DNA of 40,103 nt from JALXCH01 sp964495805. GTDB lineage: Bacteria; Calditrichota; Calditrichia; RBG-13-44-9. Positions within the stretch are counted from its first letter, which is position 1. Each line of letters begins with the position of its first letter. Location of the stretch: assembly GCA_964495805.1 (NCBI GenBank), contig CAZBWV010000034.1, positions 1 through 40,103 on the forward strand. Direction: 5' to 3'. A program made the translations under genes and the position numbers. This document shows, piece after piece, positions 15,601 through 24,500 of the stretch. Below the pieces are notes generated by a model. The model was given only the letters and a program-made list of their open reading frames with translations. It did no database searches and was not told where the DNA came from.

Positions 15601-16385
15601 AACGGGCGCATCTGGGCGGCACCCAGTGAGCAGTTGATACCGATGCTCAGCAGGTCTGCATGCCGGACGGAAATCCAGAATGCTTCCAGTGTTTGTCCGG
15701 AGAGCGTGCGCCCGCTGACGTCCACAATGGTAAAGGAGAGCATGATGGGAACCTGGCTGCCCCGGCGGAGGAATTCCTCCTCGATGGCAAATAAGGCTGC
15801 TTTGGCGTTCAGCGTATCGAATACCGTCTCGATAAGCAGCAGGTCTGCACCACCATCCAGAAGTCCCTGAATCTGAGGGGTGTAAGCGGCTACCAGATCG
15901 TCGAAGGTCACCGCGCGGTAACCGGGACGATTCACGTCCGGGGAAATGGAAGCGGTGCGATTGGTGGGACCGATGGCACCAGCAACAAATCGCGGTTTGT
16001 CCGCAGAGGTGAACTCATCGGCGGCCTGCCGTGCCAGCCGCGCTGCTTCCCGATTGATCTCGTACACCAGATGCTCCATCCGGTAATCCTGTTGTGAAAT
16101 GCCATTGGCGTTAAACGTGTTGGTTTCTATGATGTCCGCCCCGGCTTCCAGATAGGCTCGATGGATGTCCTGAATAATCTGTGGTTGGGTCAGGCAGAGC
16201 AGGTCGTTGTTCCCCCGAACATCGACCGGGTGGTTGGCGAAGCGTTCCCCCCGAAAATCCGCTTCGCTCAGCACGTGCCGCTGAATCATCGTTCCCATGG
16301 CACCATCCAGTATCAGGATACGTTCCCGTAAATGCCGATGGATGGGATGATCCGGATAAAAGCGCGCCTTTACTTTTTCTCCCAT
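12681..16385 (-). CDS. metH: Cobalamin-dependent methionine synthase (full length)
   Basis: MetH moves a methyl group from methyl-tetrahydrofolate to homocysteine through methylcobalamin. All four modules are present in 1234 residues. The homocysteine domain (about 1-330) has zinc ligands in GINCS and GGCCGT. The folate domain (about 345-610) is followed by the cobalamin cap and binding domain with VHDIGKN (the His that ligands cobalt) and the activation domain with RPAPGYPACPDHTEK, which binds S-adenosylmethionine for reductive reactivation. I choose the ATG at 16385 because AGGA lies nine bases upstream. Starts at 16418 (ATG) and 16427 (TTG) add a short tail but have no ribosome site. No SAM or cobalamin riboswitch is recognisable upstream. 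Confidence 0.97.
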   Translation of the reverse strand: MGEKVKARFYPDHPIHRHLRERILILDGAMGTMIQRHVLSEADFRGERFANHPVDVRGNNDLLCLTQPQIIQDIHRAYLEAGADIIETNTFNANGISQQDYRMEHLVYEINREAARLARQAADEFTSADKPRFVAGAIGPTNRTASISPDVNRPGYRAVTFDDLVAAYTPQIQGLLDGGADLLLIETVFDTLNAKAALFAIEEEFLRRGSQVPIMLSFTIVDVSGRTLSGQTLEAFWISVRHADLLSIGINCSLGAAQMRPFMEELSRLAPIYTSVYPNAGLPNAFGEYEETAGVTAGYLEDFARNGYINIAGGCCGTTPEHVRTIARRLQNIPPRKLPRVEEYPAFSGLEALVVRPDSNFINVGERCNVAGSRRFARLIREEKYDEALEVARQQVENGAQILDINMDEGLLDSEKAMVTFLNLLAAEPDIARVPVMLDSSRWSVIEAGLKCTQGKSIVNSLSLKEGEEAFREHARLARRYGAAVIVMAFDEQGQAETAERKVEILSRAYRILTEEIGFPPQEVIFDPNIFAVGTGMAEHANYAVAFLEATRRLKALFPQSLVSGGVSNISFAFRGNNTIREAMHSAFLYHAIRAGMDMGIVNAGQITVYEEIPPELRERVEDVLFNRRPDATERLIEYARTVKETSKTETRDLTWREQPVEERLKHALIKGITEFIEADVEEARTKYQDPLKVIEGPLMEGMNVVGDLFGSGKMFLPQVVKSARVMKKAVAYLIPYLEEMKRQSGQPASTGKILLATVKGDVHDIGKNIVGVVLGCNNYQIIDLGVMTPAEKILETARQEKVDIIGLSGLITPSLDEMVHVARELERSGLRIPLLIGGATTSRKHTAVKIDPVYSAPTVHVSDASRGVNVVSRLLDAKQRPAFLEEISREYQRIRQEHEKRYRASELVSLQQARQNRFRTDWETLDIPRPQKPGIHYFSAYPLEEILPWIDWTPFFWAWEMKGKYPAILKHPRYGTEARRLFDDARAMLDEMVKHQWLTAQAAMGIFPANTVGYDDIEIYSDPSREHLLAMVHTLRQQNRKKEGEANLALADFIAPRELPYPDYLGFFAVTAGVGMEQIVAHYEKAHDDYHAIMVKALADRLAEAFAELLHWRVRREFWAYAPAEQLDPEEILQEKYRGIRPAPGYPACPDHTEKATLFELLRVSEHTDIRLTENFAMHPAASVSGYYFAHPQSRYFAVGRIGKDQVMDYARRKGMDVKTVEKWLAPILGYDV

Positions 16386-16656
16386 AATATCTGATCCTGT
16401 GGTATTATTCAACTTCATTTTCGACAATCACTTTTTCAAAATTACAAAATATTTATTGCGATCGGAAGTCTTTTGCTCCCCTTCGGAGCCGGAAGAATCA
16501 CCCTTTTTCATTACTCCCCGGGACGTTTTCAGCAAAGCATTATCAGGATTTAAGCGGTTGTGTCTGGAAATATCGATTCATTCCGGAAAGGGGCAGCAGG
16601 ATTGACATATTCCGAACAATGATTGGCGAATGTTTGTGGTGGAGATGTGCGTGTGA

Positions 16657-19029
16657 TTATCCGTTTAAAAGTTCACGAATTTTTTCGATAAGCTGATTAT
16701 GTGAGAAGGGTTTTTGTATGAAGGTTGCGTTCAGGCGGTTGAGTTCCTCTTTCGGGATGGATTTATCGGTGTACCCGGACATGAAGATCACCCGGATGTT
16801 GGGGTAGAGTTGGAGCATTTTTCGAACCAATTGTGGGCCATTCATGTGAGGCATGATGACGTCAGTTAGAATCAGATCGATTTTTTGATTGGTTTTCCGG
16901 CAAATTTCCAGCGCTTCCAACCCATCCCGGGCAATGATGATGGTGTAACCATACTGGTTGAGTGCATGGTGAATCAGGTCGCGGACTTCTTTTTGATCTT
17001 CTACCACCAGTATGGTTTCCGTGCCGTGGAGGTCTGTTGCAACGGAACGATGGGGAGATCGGGGGTGCTTTTGAGGTTTGACTGCGGGCAGGAAAACGTG
17101 AAAAGTACTTCCCTGGCCGGGGGTGCTGTGGACAGTAACGAAACCACCATTCTGACGAACAATTCCGTACACGATGGAGAGTCCCAGACCGGTTCCTTTT
17201 CCCATGCCTTTGGTGGTGAAAAAGGGTTCGAAGATGTGCGTCTGGACTTCTTCATTCATTCCGATTCCGGTATCGGAGACGGCAAGGTGGATATATCGGG
17301 CGGATTTTTTTGTTTCTTTCGGGGAATGCGGAAGCTCTCTGGCATCTACCTCGCTGGTTTCGATGGTAATTCGCCCTCCGCCGGGCATAGCATCCCGGGC
17401 GTTAATCACCAGATTCAGAAGTACCTGTTGAATCTGGCTTTTGTCTGCACGGATGTGTCCGATCGCTTCGTTCAGATGGTAAACAATCTCAATCTCCTCG
17501 CCGATTAATCGGGTCAGCATGGAACGGATTTCGTGTAAAAAGTCGTTCAGGGAGAAAACAGAGGGCTGAACGATCTGCTTCCGGCCAAATGCCAGAAGCT
17601 GTGCTGTTAACGCAGCGGCTTTTTCCCCTGCTTTCTGAATTTCTTCAATCCCTTTTCGGACGGTTGGGGAGGGGAGTTCCTGCATCAAAAGCAGATCGCA
17701 GTACCCGTTGATCACCGTGAGCAAATTGTTGAAGTCGTGAGCGATGCCACCGGCCAGACGTCCAATCGCTTCCATCTTCTGGACTTGCCGCAATTGATTT
17801 TCCATCTCTTTCTGTTGAGAGATGTCCGTGGCAACCCCAATCAGCGCTTCCGGTTTACCCTGTTCATCCCGCACGACCGAAGTGGAAAGAAAAATGGGGA
17901 AAACACGTCCGTTCTTGTCTTGATTGAGTAATTCTCCGGACCATCCGCCCTGAAGGGTGGAGCGATGAATCTCTTCCCCAATGTTTGGCGGATTATCCGG
18001 AGCGCGTAGCATGGCGATGTGCTGGCCGGTTACCTGTTCGCGTGTGTATCCGTAGGCTTTCAGAAAAGCACGGTTCACGTATAAAATCTGGTCGTTCAAA
18101 TCGGTGATGGTCACAAATTCCCGAACGCTTTCCAGAGCATGAGCCAGCGTTTTAATCCGCTCCTCGTTTGCGATGCGTTCTGTGATATCCTTGGTAATGC
18201 CAACAAATCCGATCACCCGGCTGTTCGTATCCAGGAGGGCGGCAGCGCTTAGTTCTACCGGAAATACCTCTCCGCTTTTGCGAAGACAGCGATATGCCCG
18301 TTGTCGGGGTGTCTTTTGTACAATGGCCAGTCGCAGGTCTTCCGTTGCAATCGCCCGGTCGTCCGGGTGAATCAAATCCAGTGCACTTAATCCGATCACT
18401 TCCTGTTTATTATTGTATCCGTACATGCGAATCATGGCCTCATTACAGTCCACAATTCGGGCTTCGGTGTCGGTCACCGTCAATGCATCGGCAATCGCTT
18501 CAAAGATGCTCATCAGCTTTTTGCGGGATTCAATAAGTGCCTGCTGGGCTCTTTTGCGGTCGGTAATATCCAGCAGTTGAGCAACCGTGCGGGGTTGATT
18601 TTTACGGTCCCGGAACATCTGCAGCCGAATCTCAGCGATCCGAATCTGACCATCCTTTCGTTTTATCTGTAATTCATACCGATTCGGAACAGGTTCCCCT
18701 TTTTGACGCCGAAGATGATAGCTGGTTACCCGTTCCACTTCTTCGGGAGCCAGAAATGTTTGAAATGTTTCGCCGATTAACTCATCTTTGGAATACCCCA
18801 GAATCTCTTCCACCTGCTGGTTGACGTAAACCAGCCGACCCTTTTCATTAATTACCAGAATGCAACTATGTGAGCCTTCCACGATGGCCCGGTACAGATG
18901 GAGAAGTTCCTGTGAAGCCTCGTTCGTTCCGGATATCCTGGCTAACTCTTCTTCCAGCTCAGCAATGCGCTGATCTTTAACCTGAATTTCTTTGATGAGA
19001 TCACGTTTCTTTCTTCGGGAAACCGCCAT
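16657..19029 (-). CDS. Hybrid histidine kinase with three PAS domains and a receiver
   Basis: The 790-residue protein has no transmembrane segment and is probably a cytoplasmic sensor. In order it has an N-terminal coiled coil (about 8-35), PAS domains at about 45-165, 170-290 and 295-410, a HisKA domain with the phosphorylated His in LAGGIAHDFNNLL (about 425), an ATPase domain (NLVINARDAMPGGG, DTGIGM, GKGTGLGLSIVYGIV) and a C-terminal receiver with the Asp in LILTDVIMPHMNG. No output domain is attached, and no partner regulator adjoins it. The PAS ligand is not evident. The start ATG at 19029 is the only one that keeps the whole coiled coil. Confidence 0.93.
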   Translation of the reverse strand: MAVSRRKKRDLIKEIQVKDQRIAELEEELARISGTNEASQELLHLYRAIVEGSHSCILVINEKGRLVYVNQQVEEILGYSKDELIGETFQTFLAPEEVERVTSYHLRRQKGEPVPNRYELQIKRKDGQIRIAEIRLQMFRDRKNQPRTVAQLLDITDRKRAQQALIESRKKLMSIFEAIADALTVTDTEARIVDCNEAMIRMYGYNNKQEVIGLSALDLIHPDDRAIATEDLRLAIVQKTPRQRAYRCLRKSGEVFPVELSAAALLDTNSRVIGFVGITKDITERIANEERIKTLAHALESVREFVTITDLNDQILYVNRAFLKAYGYTREQVTGQHIAMLRAPDNPPNIGEEIHRSTLQGGWSGELLNQDKNGRVFPIFLSTSVVRDEQGKPEALIGVATDISQQKEMENQLRQVQKMEAIGRLAGGIAHDFNNLLTVINGYCDLLLMQELPSPTVRKGIEEIQKAGEKAAALTAQLLAFGRKQIVQPSVFSLNDFLHEIRSMLTRLIGEEIEIVYHLNEAIGHIRADKSQIQQVLLNLVINARDAMPGGGRITIETSEVDARELPHSPKETKKSARYIHLAVSDTGIGMNEEVQTHIFEPFFTTKGMGKGTGLGLSIVYGIVRQNGGFVTVHSTPGQGSTFHVFLPAVKPQKHPRSPHRSVATDLHGTETILVVEDQKEVRDLIHHALNQYGYTIIIARDGLEALEICRKTNQKIDLILTDVIMPHMNGPQLVRKMLQLYPNIRVIFMSGYTDKSIPKEELNRLNATFIQKPFSHNQLIEKIRELLNG

Positions 19030-19185
19030 ATTTCTCGATGTTTAAAATGAATAAAAGCAGGAGAGAAAAAACACATTCCCCCCACAGTTTGCTCCAATTT
19101 AAGGAAAACAGGGGACAAATCCTTGCAAAACTTAAAAAAATCTGAATTTTTTAGACGTTTCGGGTTAACCGGGTGAGAGTTCGGA

Positions 19186-19824
19186 TTAGCCGGAGAGTAG
19201 CCTCTTAATCTGGAGCTGAAACTGCTGGTTCAGAAAGGAGATGTTGTTTTGAATGAATTGAAGGGCGGATTCGTCCGCACGGTCGGAAACCAATTTAAGG
19301 ATGTACAGTGAGACGGGTTCGTTGCGAAGAGCTTCTGCCAGGCGATATGCTTCCATATCCACCAGACCGCACCGATACCGGCGGAAAAGCATTTCCCTTT
19401 GTTCCCGGGAGAGCACCGGTTCGCTGACGGTAAGCAGGGAATGGACGGGCAAATTCCGGGAGTGGATGTGAGAGGAGACGGCTACCATCCGGGCCGATTT
19501 CTCCGGCATCACCACCCGATTCACCCGATAGAAACTACCGGGAGCAACTTCCGGGTCCAGTGCCCCGCAAAGGCCGATGTTGACCACGGTTCGTGCAGCG
19601 CTGCGCTGAATGACCCCCCGTAAATCCGCCGGGCGGAGTTGCATCCCAAGCCCCACCTCCAGTAAAAAGACCGGTTTTCCCTCCCGGGCAAATAACGGAT
19701 ACGGTGCGGAGATTTGCCTCCAGCGACCAACGGTCCGCACCGCTTTGGTTTCGAAGGGAATAGCAGTGAGCAGCAGAAGGGGGAAAAAATCAGATTGTGC
19801 TTGGGCAGGGGATCGATTCTGCAT
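19186..19824 (-). CDS. Phosphorylase-superfamily nucleosidase (futalosine hydrolase- or MTAN-like)
   Basis: The product (212 residues from the ATG at 19824) has the superfamily fold: LLLLTAIPFETKAV near the start, VGLGM, TVVNIGLCGALDPE (purine-site glycine region), then LVDMEAYRLAEAL carrying the ribose-binding Met-Glu, and KLVSDRADE with the catalytic Asp. Such enzymes cleave methylthioadenosine/adenosylhomocysteine or futalosine (menaquinone pathway). The nearby metH makes a methyl-cycle role possible, but the sequence does not decide. A TTG extension to 19857 has no support. The gene is divergent from dut, and the dut -10 touches its start codon. Confidence 0.72.
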   Translation of the reverse strand: MQNRSPAQAQSDFFPLLLLTAIPFETKAVRTVGRWRQISAPYPLFAREGKPVFLLEVGLGMQLRPADLRGVIQRSAARTVVNIGLCGALDPEVAPGSFYRVNRVVMPEKSARMVAVSSHIHSRNLPVHSLLTVSEPVLSREQREMLFRRYRCGLVDMEAYRLAEALRNEPVSLYILKLVSDRADESALQFIQNNISFLNQQFQLQIKRLLSG

Positions 19825-19829
19825 ATAAT
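19801..19829 (+). promoter_or_regulatory. Promoter of dut
   Basis: TTGGGC (19801-19806) and a perfect TATAAT (19824-19829) are separated by 17 bases. The start would be near 19836, giving a leader of about 38 bases with GGAG before dut. The -10 overlaps the first codon of the leftward nucleosidase gene, so the two genes share a compact divergent control region. Confidence 0.55.
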
Positions 19830-19873
19830 TAGCTCTTCTTGATAAGTTCGAAAGCAATAACAGGAGTAAATAA

Positions 19874-20341
19874 ATGAAGATTCGGATTTATCGCAAGGAC
19901 AAAAGCATCCCGTTGCCGGAGCGAAAAACGGAGCGCTCAGTGGGACTGGATGTGTATGCCGCGCAACGGGTGGAACTGTATCCCGGCCGGCCGGTGCTGG
20001 TACCCACCGGGTTAATCATCGAGTCGCCCCCGGGCTATTATTTTAAGATTTTTATCCGCAGCGGATTTGCTGTGAAAAACGGGGTGAGCCTGATTAACGA
20101 TGTGGGGATTGTGGATGAGGACTACTGCGGACCCGAGGACGAAGTGAAAATCGGAATGATTCGCCACTACAATCCCACTGACCCGTATCCGGAAAAACCG
20201 CTGGTCATTGAAAAAGGCCAGCGCATTGCGCAAATTATCTTCGAGAAAAACGAATTGCCGGAAATTGAATGGGAGGAGCAGGAGCGTCCTGATTTTGCCG
20301 GAACCACCCGGGGCGGATTTGGTTCTACCGGAGAAAAATAA
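19874..20341 (+). CDS. dut: dUTP diphosphatase (dUTPase)
   Basis: The enzyme hydrolyses dUTP to dUMP, keeping uracil out of DNA and feeding thymidylate synthesis. The 155-residue product carries the five trimeric dUTPase motifs: GLDVYAA (1), RSGFAVKNG (2), NDVGIVDEDYCGPEDEVKI (3, with the catalytic Asp in a slightly expanded form), KGQRIAQIIF (4) and RGGFGSTG (5, the P-loop-like tail). The extra residues CGPEDE in motif 3 and a longer insertion (NPTDPYPEKP) set it apart from E. coli Dut. A dCTP deaminase is related but lacks this tail. The ATG at 19874 follows GGAG by nine bases. Confidence 0.9.
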   Translation: MKIRIYRKDKSIPLPERKTERSVGLDVYAAQRVELYPGRPVLVPTGLIIESPPGYYFKIFIRSGFAVKNGVSLINDVGIVDEDYCGPEDEVKIGMIRHYNPTDPYPEKPLVIEKGQRIAQIIFEKNELPEIEWEEQERPDFAGTTRGGFGSTGEK

Positions 20342-20386
20342 AAAACCGGCGTGAGTAATCCCGGAGGTGGGTTACTCATCCGCCGG
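20334..20386 (-). terminator. Strong intrinsic terminator of the lipid kinase gene
   Basis: A long stem pairs 20346-20361 with 20369-20386 (CCGGCG/CGCCGG, then TGAGTAATCC/GGGTTACTCA, with a two-base bulge). On the minus strand it is followed by a T-rich tail covering plus 20334-20345. The stem includes the stop codon of the leftward kinase gene, and the T tail covers the last codons of dut. On the plus strand there is no T-run, so it protects mainly against leftward read-through into dut. Confidence 0.85.
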
Positions 20387-21259
20387 GGCGGGTACTGCCA
20401 CATTGAGTGCACCGGCCAGCACTTCCACGTGAACCTCCGCCGATTCCTGATGCGGATTCCCGTCCGTGTGGATGGGACCGGGTCCCGGCCGTTCGATGGT
20501 GAGCGATTTTGCCCGGAAGGTGCGATATTCTTCTAATTCCTGAATGGTTCCGTTAAACAGATGGTGCAGGTGGGAAGCGGCTTTCCACAGGGGAAGCGGT
20601 TCCAGGATGCACACGTCTAACAGGCCATCATCCGGTTGGGCCTGCGGAGCAATGATGGCTCCGTTACCATACTGGGGAGCATTGGCAACGCTGAGCAAAA
20701 GAGGGGCGGTGCGAATGGTTTGCTCTTCGGTGCGGATGACCACCTCCTGCGGTTGATAGGTTAAATAAGCTTTGGTTCCCACCACAAAATAAGGTAGCGG
20801 CCCACGAACGCCAAATTGTTCGAAATTGTGGCTGATAACCGCATCCAGACCCATTCCCGCCACATTGAAGAAGTGGTGTTCGTTCATTTTACCGGCGTCG
20901 ATGGAGCGAATGCGCACATGGAGTAATGCACGGATGGCTTCTTTCTGGTCCAGAGGGATCCCGAAGTTCCGGGCGAATCCGTTTCCGGAGCCAGCGGGAA
21001 CCACACCCAGCGCCACACCGGTGTGCACCAGACCACGTCCTAATTCGTTAATGGTTCCATCCCCACCCACTGCAACCACCACGTCCACCTTTTCCCGCAC
21101 GGCTTCCCGGGCCAATCGGGTGGCATCTCCGGGACCACGTGTGTACACAATGTCGAAATCTTCCCCCGAAGGGGTAAATATCTCCTCAATCCAGCGCACC
21201 AATCGGTGGGGATTTCGATTCACTCCGGAAATGGGGTTCACTACAAATCGAATTTTCAT
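20372..21259 (-). CDS. Diacylglycerol kinase-type lipid kinase (YegS/BmrU family)
   Basis: The 295-residue product belongs to the DAGK catalytic family. NPISG (about residues 8-12), VVVAVGGDGTINELGRGL (nucleotide loop GGDGT) and LGVVPAGSGNGFARNFGIP are diagnostic, and the C-terminal beta-sandwich carries QAQPDDGLLDVCIL. It probably phosphorylates diacylglycerol or another lipid. I start it at the ATG at 21259 because AGAGG lies about eight bases upstream and this fits MKIRFVVNPISG. A longer frame to 21298 runs through the promoter region. It converges with dut, and the stop codon is within the terminator stem. Confidence 0.9.
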   Translation of the reverse strand: MKIRFVVNPISGVNRNPHRLVRWIEEIFTPSGEDFDIVYTRGPGDATRLAREAVREKVDVVVAVGGDGTINELGRGLVHTGVALGVVPAGSGNGFARNFGIPLDQKEAIRALLHVRIRSIDAGKMNEHHFFNVAGMGLDAVISHNFEQFGVRGPLPYFVVGTKAYLTYQPQEVVIRTEEQTIRTAPLLLSVANAPQYGNGAIIAPQAQPDDGLLDVCILEPLPLWKAASHLHHLFNGTIQELEEYRTFRAKSLTIERPGPGPIHTDGNPHQESAEVHVEVLAGALNVAVPAPADE

Positions 21260-21285
21260 ACGGTTCTGCCTCTTTAACTGCCCTA

Positions 21286-21313
21286 ATATTACGCACATCT
21301 GTGCTCAATTCAA
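21286..21313 (-). promoter_or_regulatory. Lipid kinase promoter with palindrome in the spacer
   Basis: On the minus strand TTGAAT (21313-21308) and TAATAT (21291-21286) are separated by 16 bases, 27 bases upstream of the chosen start codon. The spacer contains GCACATCTGTGC (21293-21304), a perfect 5-2-5 palindrome, in a position where a repressor would block RNA polymerase. Confidence 0.4.
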
Positions 21314-21420
21314 ATCGTTTCCGCATAAAAATGCCCATCCGATCCAGGGAAAAAGAGCAAAGGGGGTGAATGCCTGCGCCACTGAAGCGGAAAACAATGC
21401 TTCCCGGTCCGTTCTTACCC

Positions 21421-21439
21421 AATGTTGTGAAAAAACATT
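21421..21439. repeat. Inverted repeat in the kinase/propeller-sensor divergent region
   Basis: AATGTT (21421-21426) is mirrored by AACATT (21434-21439) across seven bases, within the 255-base gap between the divergent lipid kinase and propeller sensor genes. It may be an operator for the sensor gene, whose promoter I could not identify. Confidence 0.25.
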
Positions 21440-21514
21440 CTCATCGCCCGAAAAATCCTTTTATTCCACCGCAATCGGACGTATTTTTTGGTGTACGTTA
21501 ATTTTGACCTTCGC

Positions 21515-24500
21515 ATGGAGATAGGGAAACAGGACATATTTCGTTTACGACCGATTGTGGTTTGGGGAATTCTTGTGCTGTGGTTCACTGGTACGGCACG
21601 GGAGGCGCATTTTCGGTTCACACACGTTACCTACCGTCAGGGGCTGTCCCATTCTACCGTTTTCTCCATTACTCAGGACGCGCCTGGTTTTATGTGGTTT
21701 GCCACCGAAGATGGGCTGAATCGGTTCGACGGATATCGGTGCACTGTTTATCGGCATCAACCGGGCGATACCGCCAGCCTGAGTTCCACGGGAGTTCGGC
21801 GCGTGTACTGCGACAGGTGGGGGAATCTGTGGGTGATTACCGGTAAGGGAGAATTAAACCGATATCTGCCCGAAAGTGATGGCTTTCGGCACTATTTCAC
21901 CGGAGTTGTTCCCCGGATAAACGTGACCGGGTTGACAGAGGATGCCCGCGGGAATCTTTGGTTGGGTACGAAGGATGGTCGGTTGTACCGCTATTTGCCC
22001 GAAGCAGATCGATTTGAACCCCATGCCTGGCCCCTGCACCAGCGGGCAGATACCGACAAAACCACTCTGTGGAGCCTCTATTGCGATTCTCAGGGCACCT
22101 TCTGGTTGGGCACCTGGAATGGGTTGTTCTTCTGGAACGGTCGGGAGGGGCTTGTGCGGATTGACTCTCTGCCCGGCCGTTTGATTCTGGACATGGTTCC
22201 TGATGATTCGGGAAGGTTGTGGATTGCCACCACCGACGGCGGGTTAGCGGTTGTGGAGATGCAAACCAGGCAAGTCCGACCTGTTCCGGATGTTTCCGGG
22301 CGTGGTAAGTTAAGCAGTAACCGCACTTCGGCGCTGCTCCGGGATTCCCGGAACAACCTGTGGGTGGGTACCATCGATCGGGGCGTTTGCCTGTTTCCGC
22401 CTGGCGAACAGGTTGCACTCCGGCTGCGGCATAACCCCAATCGACCTCATTCCCTTTCGCAGGGAGCCGTGTTTTGTATTTATCAGGATAATCGCGGAGG
22501 CATCTGGATTGGCACGTATGGAGGCGGGGTGAACTATTATTCCCCGTACACCGGTGGTTTTTCTGTGTACTCCCGGGAGCCGGACACGCCGGGGAGCTTG
22601 AGCCACAATATGGTGGTTTCCCTGCTGGAAGACCGGGATGGCACCCTGTGGGTGGGCACCGATGGAGGCGGGCTGAATCGGCGGTTGCCCGGCAGCGGGC
22701 GGTTTGAGCAAATGGCGCGCTTCTCCGGTACTTTGTCCAGCAATTCAGTAACTGCCCTGTACCAGACCCGGGATGGCATCATTTACGTGGGAACCGATCC
22801 GGGCGCTAACGCTCCGGTGGGAGCTGTTTTCGTGTACAATCGGGCGACAGATACTTTTCAGCCATTTGCGCCCCTTCGGTTGAGGCTGGGCGGCATCACC
22901 TCCTTTCTGGAAGATTCTTCCGGAAATCTGTGGATTGGTACCTCTGCGGAGGGGCTTTACTGTTACCAACCGAAAACCGGGGAACTACACCACTACCGCC
23001 ATTCGAAAGGTGATTCCACCTCCTTGAGTGGTAATTCCATTTTTGCTCTGTACCTGGATTCGCAGGGAGTGGTTTGGATTGGCACCCACAGCAGGGGATT
23101 GAACCGGTTTCATCCCGAGAGCGGGACGTTCACCTGCCTGCAGCATTCACCTGCGGATTCCCACTCCATCGGCAGTAACACCATCTGGTGCATTCAGGAA
23201 GATCGGAAAGGTCGGCTGTGGGTGGGCACCCAGGGAGGTGGACTGAACCGGTACCACCGGGAAACCGGAGAGTTTGAGCGCTTTACCCGGGAAGCGGGTC
23301 TGCCCTCCAATATAGTGTACGGAATTTTGCCCGATAGTGCGGGAAATCTGTGGCTCAGCACCAGTCGGGGGCTGGCCTGTTTTCAGCCGGAAGACCACAG
23401 CGTGCGCACGTTTGGGGTGGCAGACGGGCTACCCAATATGGAATTCAACCAGGGGGCGTATTACCGGGGAAGGAACGGGGTGTTGTATTTCGGGGGAACC
23501 GGCGGAGTCACTTATTTTCAGCCTGCAACCCTCCGCACCAACCGGATTCCCCCACCGGTGGTGATTACCGATTTTCTGGTGCACGGGCAACCGTTTCACC
23601 TGCCCCAATCCCTGCTCACCACCGGTCGGATTGTGCTAAACTATCGTCAGAATTTTTTCACTTTTCGCTTTGCTGCGCTGGATTTTACCGCTCCGGAAAA
23701 GAACTGCTACCGCTATCGCCTGGAAGGGCTGGAAGAGGAGTGGGTTTATGCGGGTAACCGACACCGTGCCAGTTACACCAGCGTGCCACCCGGGAAGTAC
23801 GTATTTCGGGTGATGGGCACCAACAACGACGGTGTGTGGTCCACCCGGGAGGCTTCGCTAATGCTGGTCATTACCCCACCGTTCTGGCAAACCTGGTGGT
23901 TCCGGATGATGGTGGCGTTGCTAACCGTTGCCGCGCTGGTGGGCTTCCATCAGTATCGGGTGCAGCGTTTGCTGGAGGTTGAGCGGACGCGCCTGCGAAT
24001 TGCTCAGGACCTGCACGATGACATCAGCGGTACCATGAGCGGACTGATTTTCTTTTCCGAAGCGTTAAACCGGGAGTTGAAGAAACCCACCGCTCAGGTG
24101 GAAAAACTGCTCCGGCTCATTCGCGAAAGTGCCACCAGCGTCCAGGAAGCTATGGGCGATATCATCTGGGCAATTAACCCCGAAAACGACCGCTGGGAGA
24201 TTATTTTCCCCAGGTTTCGCCGTTTTGCCTCCGACCTATGCGAAAGCCGGAATATTCAGTACCGCATCGACCTGCCCGAGCGGGTAAATGTGCGGGAGCC
24301 AACCATGGAACAGCGCCGCCATTTGTGGCTCATTTACAAAGAGATGGTCACCAACGCTGTGCGCCATTCCGGTTGTAGGCAGTTGCGTGTCGATCTGCAG
24401 CTTCGGGAAAACACCCTGGAGCTTTTTGTGGAAGACGACGGCTGCGGATTTGATGCCTCCCGTAAGAGCGAGGGGAACGGACTGCGGAACATCTTTGCCC

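Noticed and set aside
16602..16630. TTGACA on the plus strand as a promoter
   Set aside because: No -10 at 16-18 bases, and the flanking genes are both on the minus strand.
16428..16656. SAM or cobalamin riboswitch expected before metH
   Set aside because: I saw none of the conserved boxes of either class; only a small GCTCC/GGAGC hairpin without a T-run.
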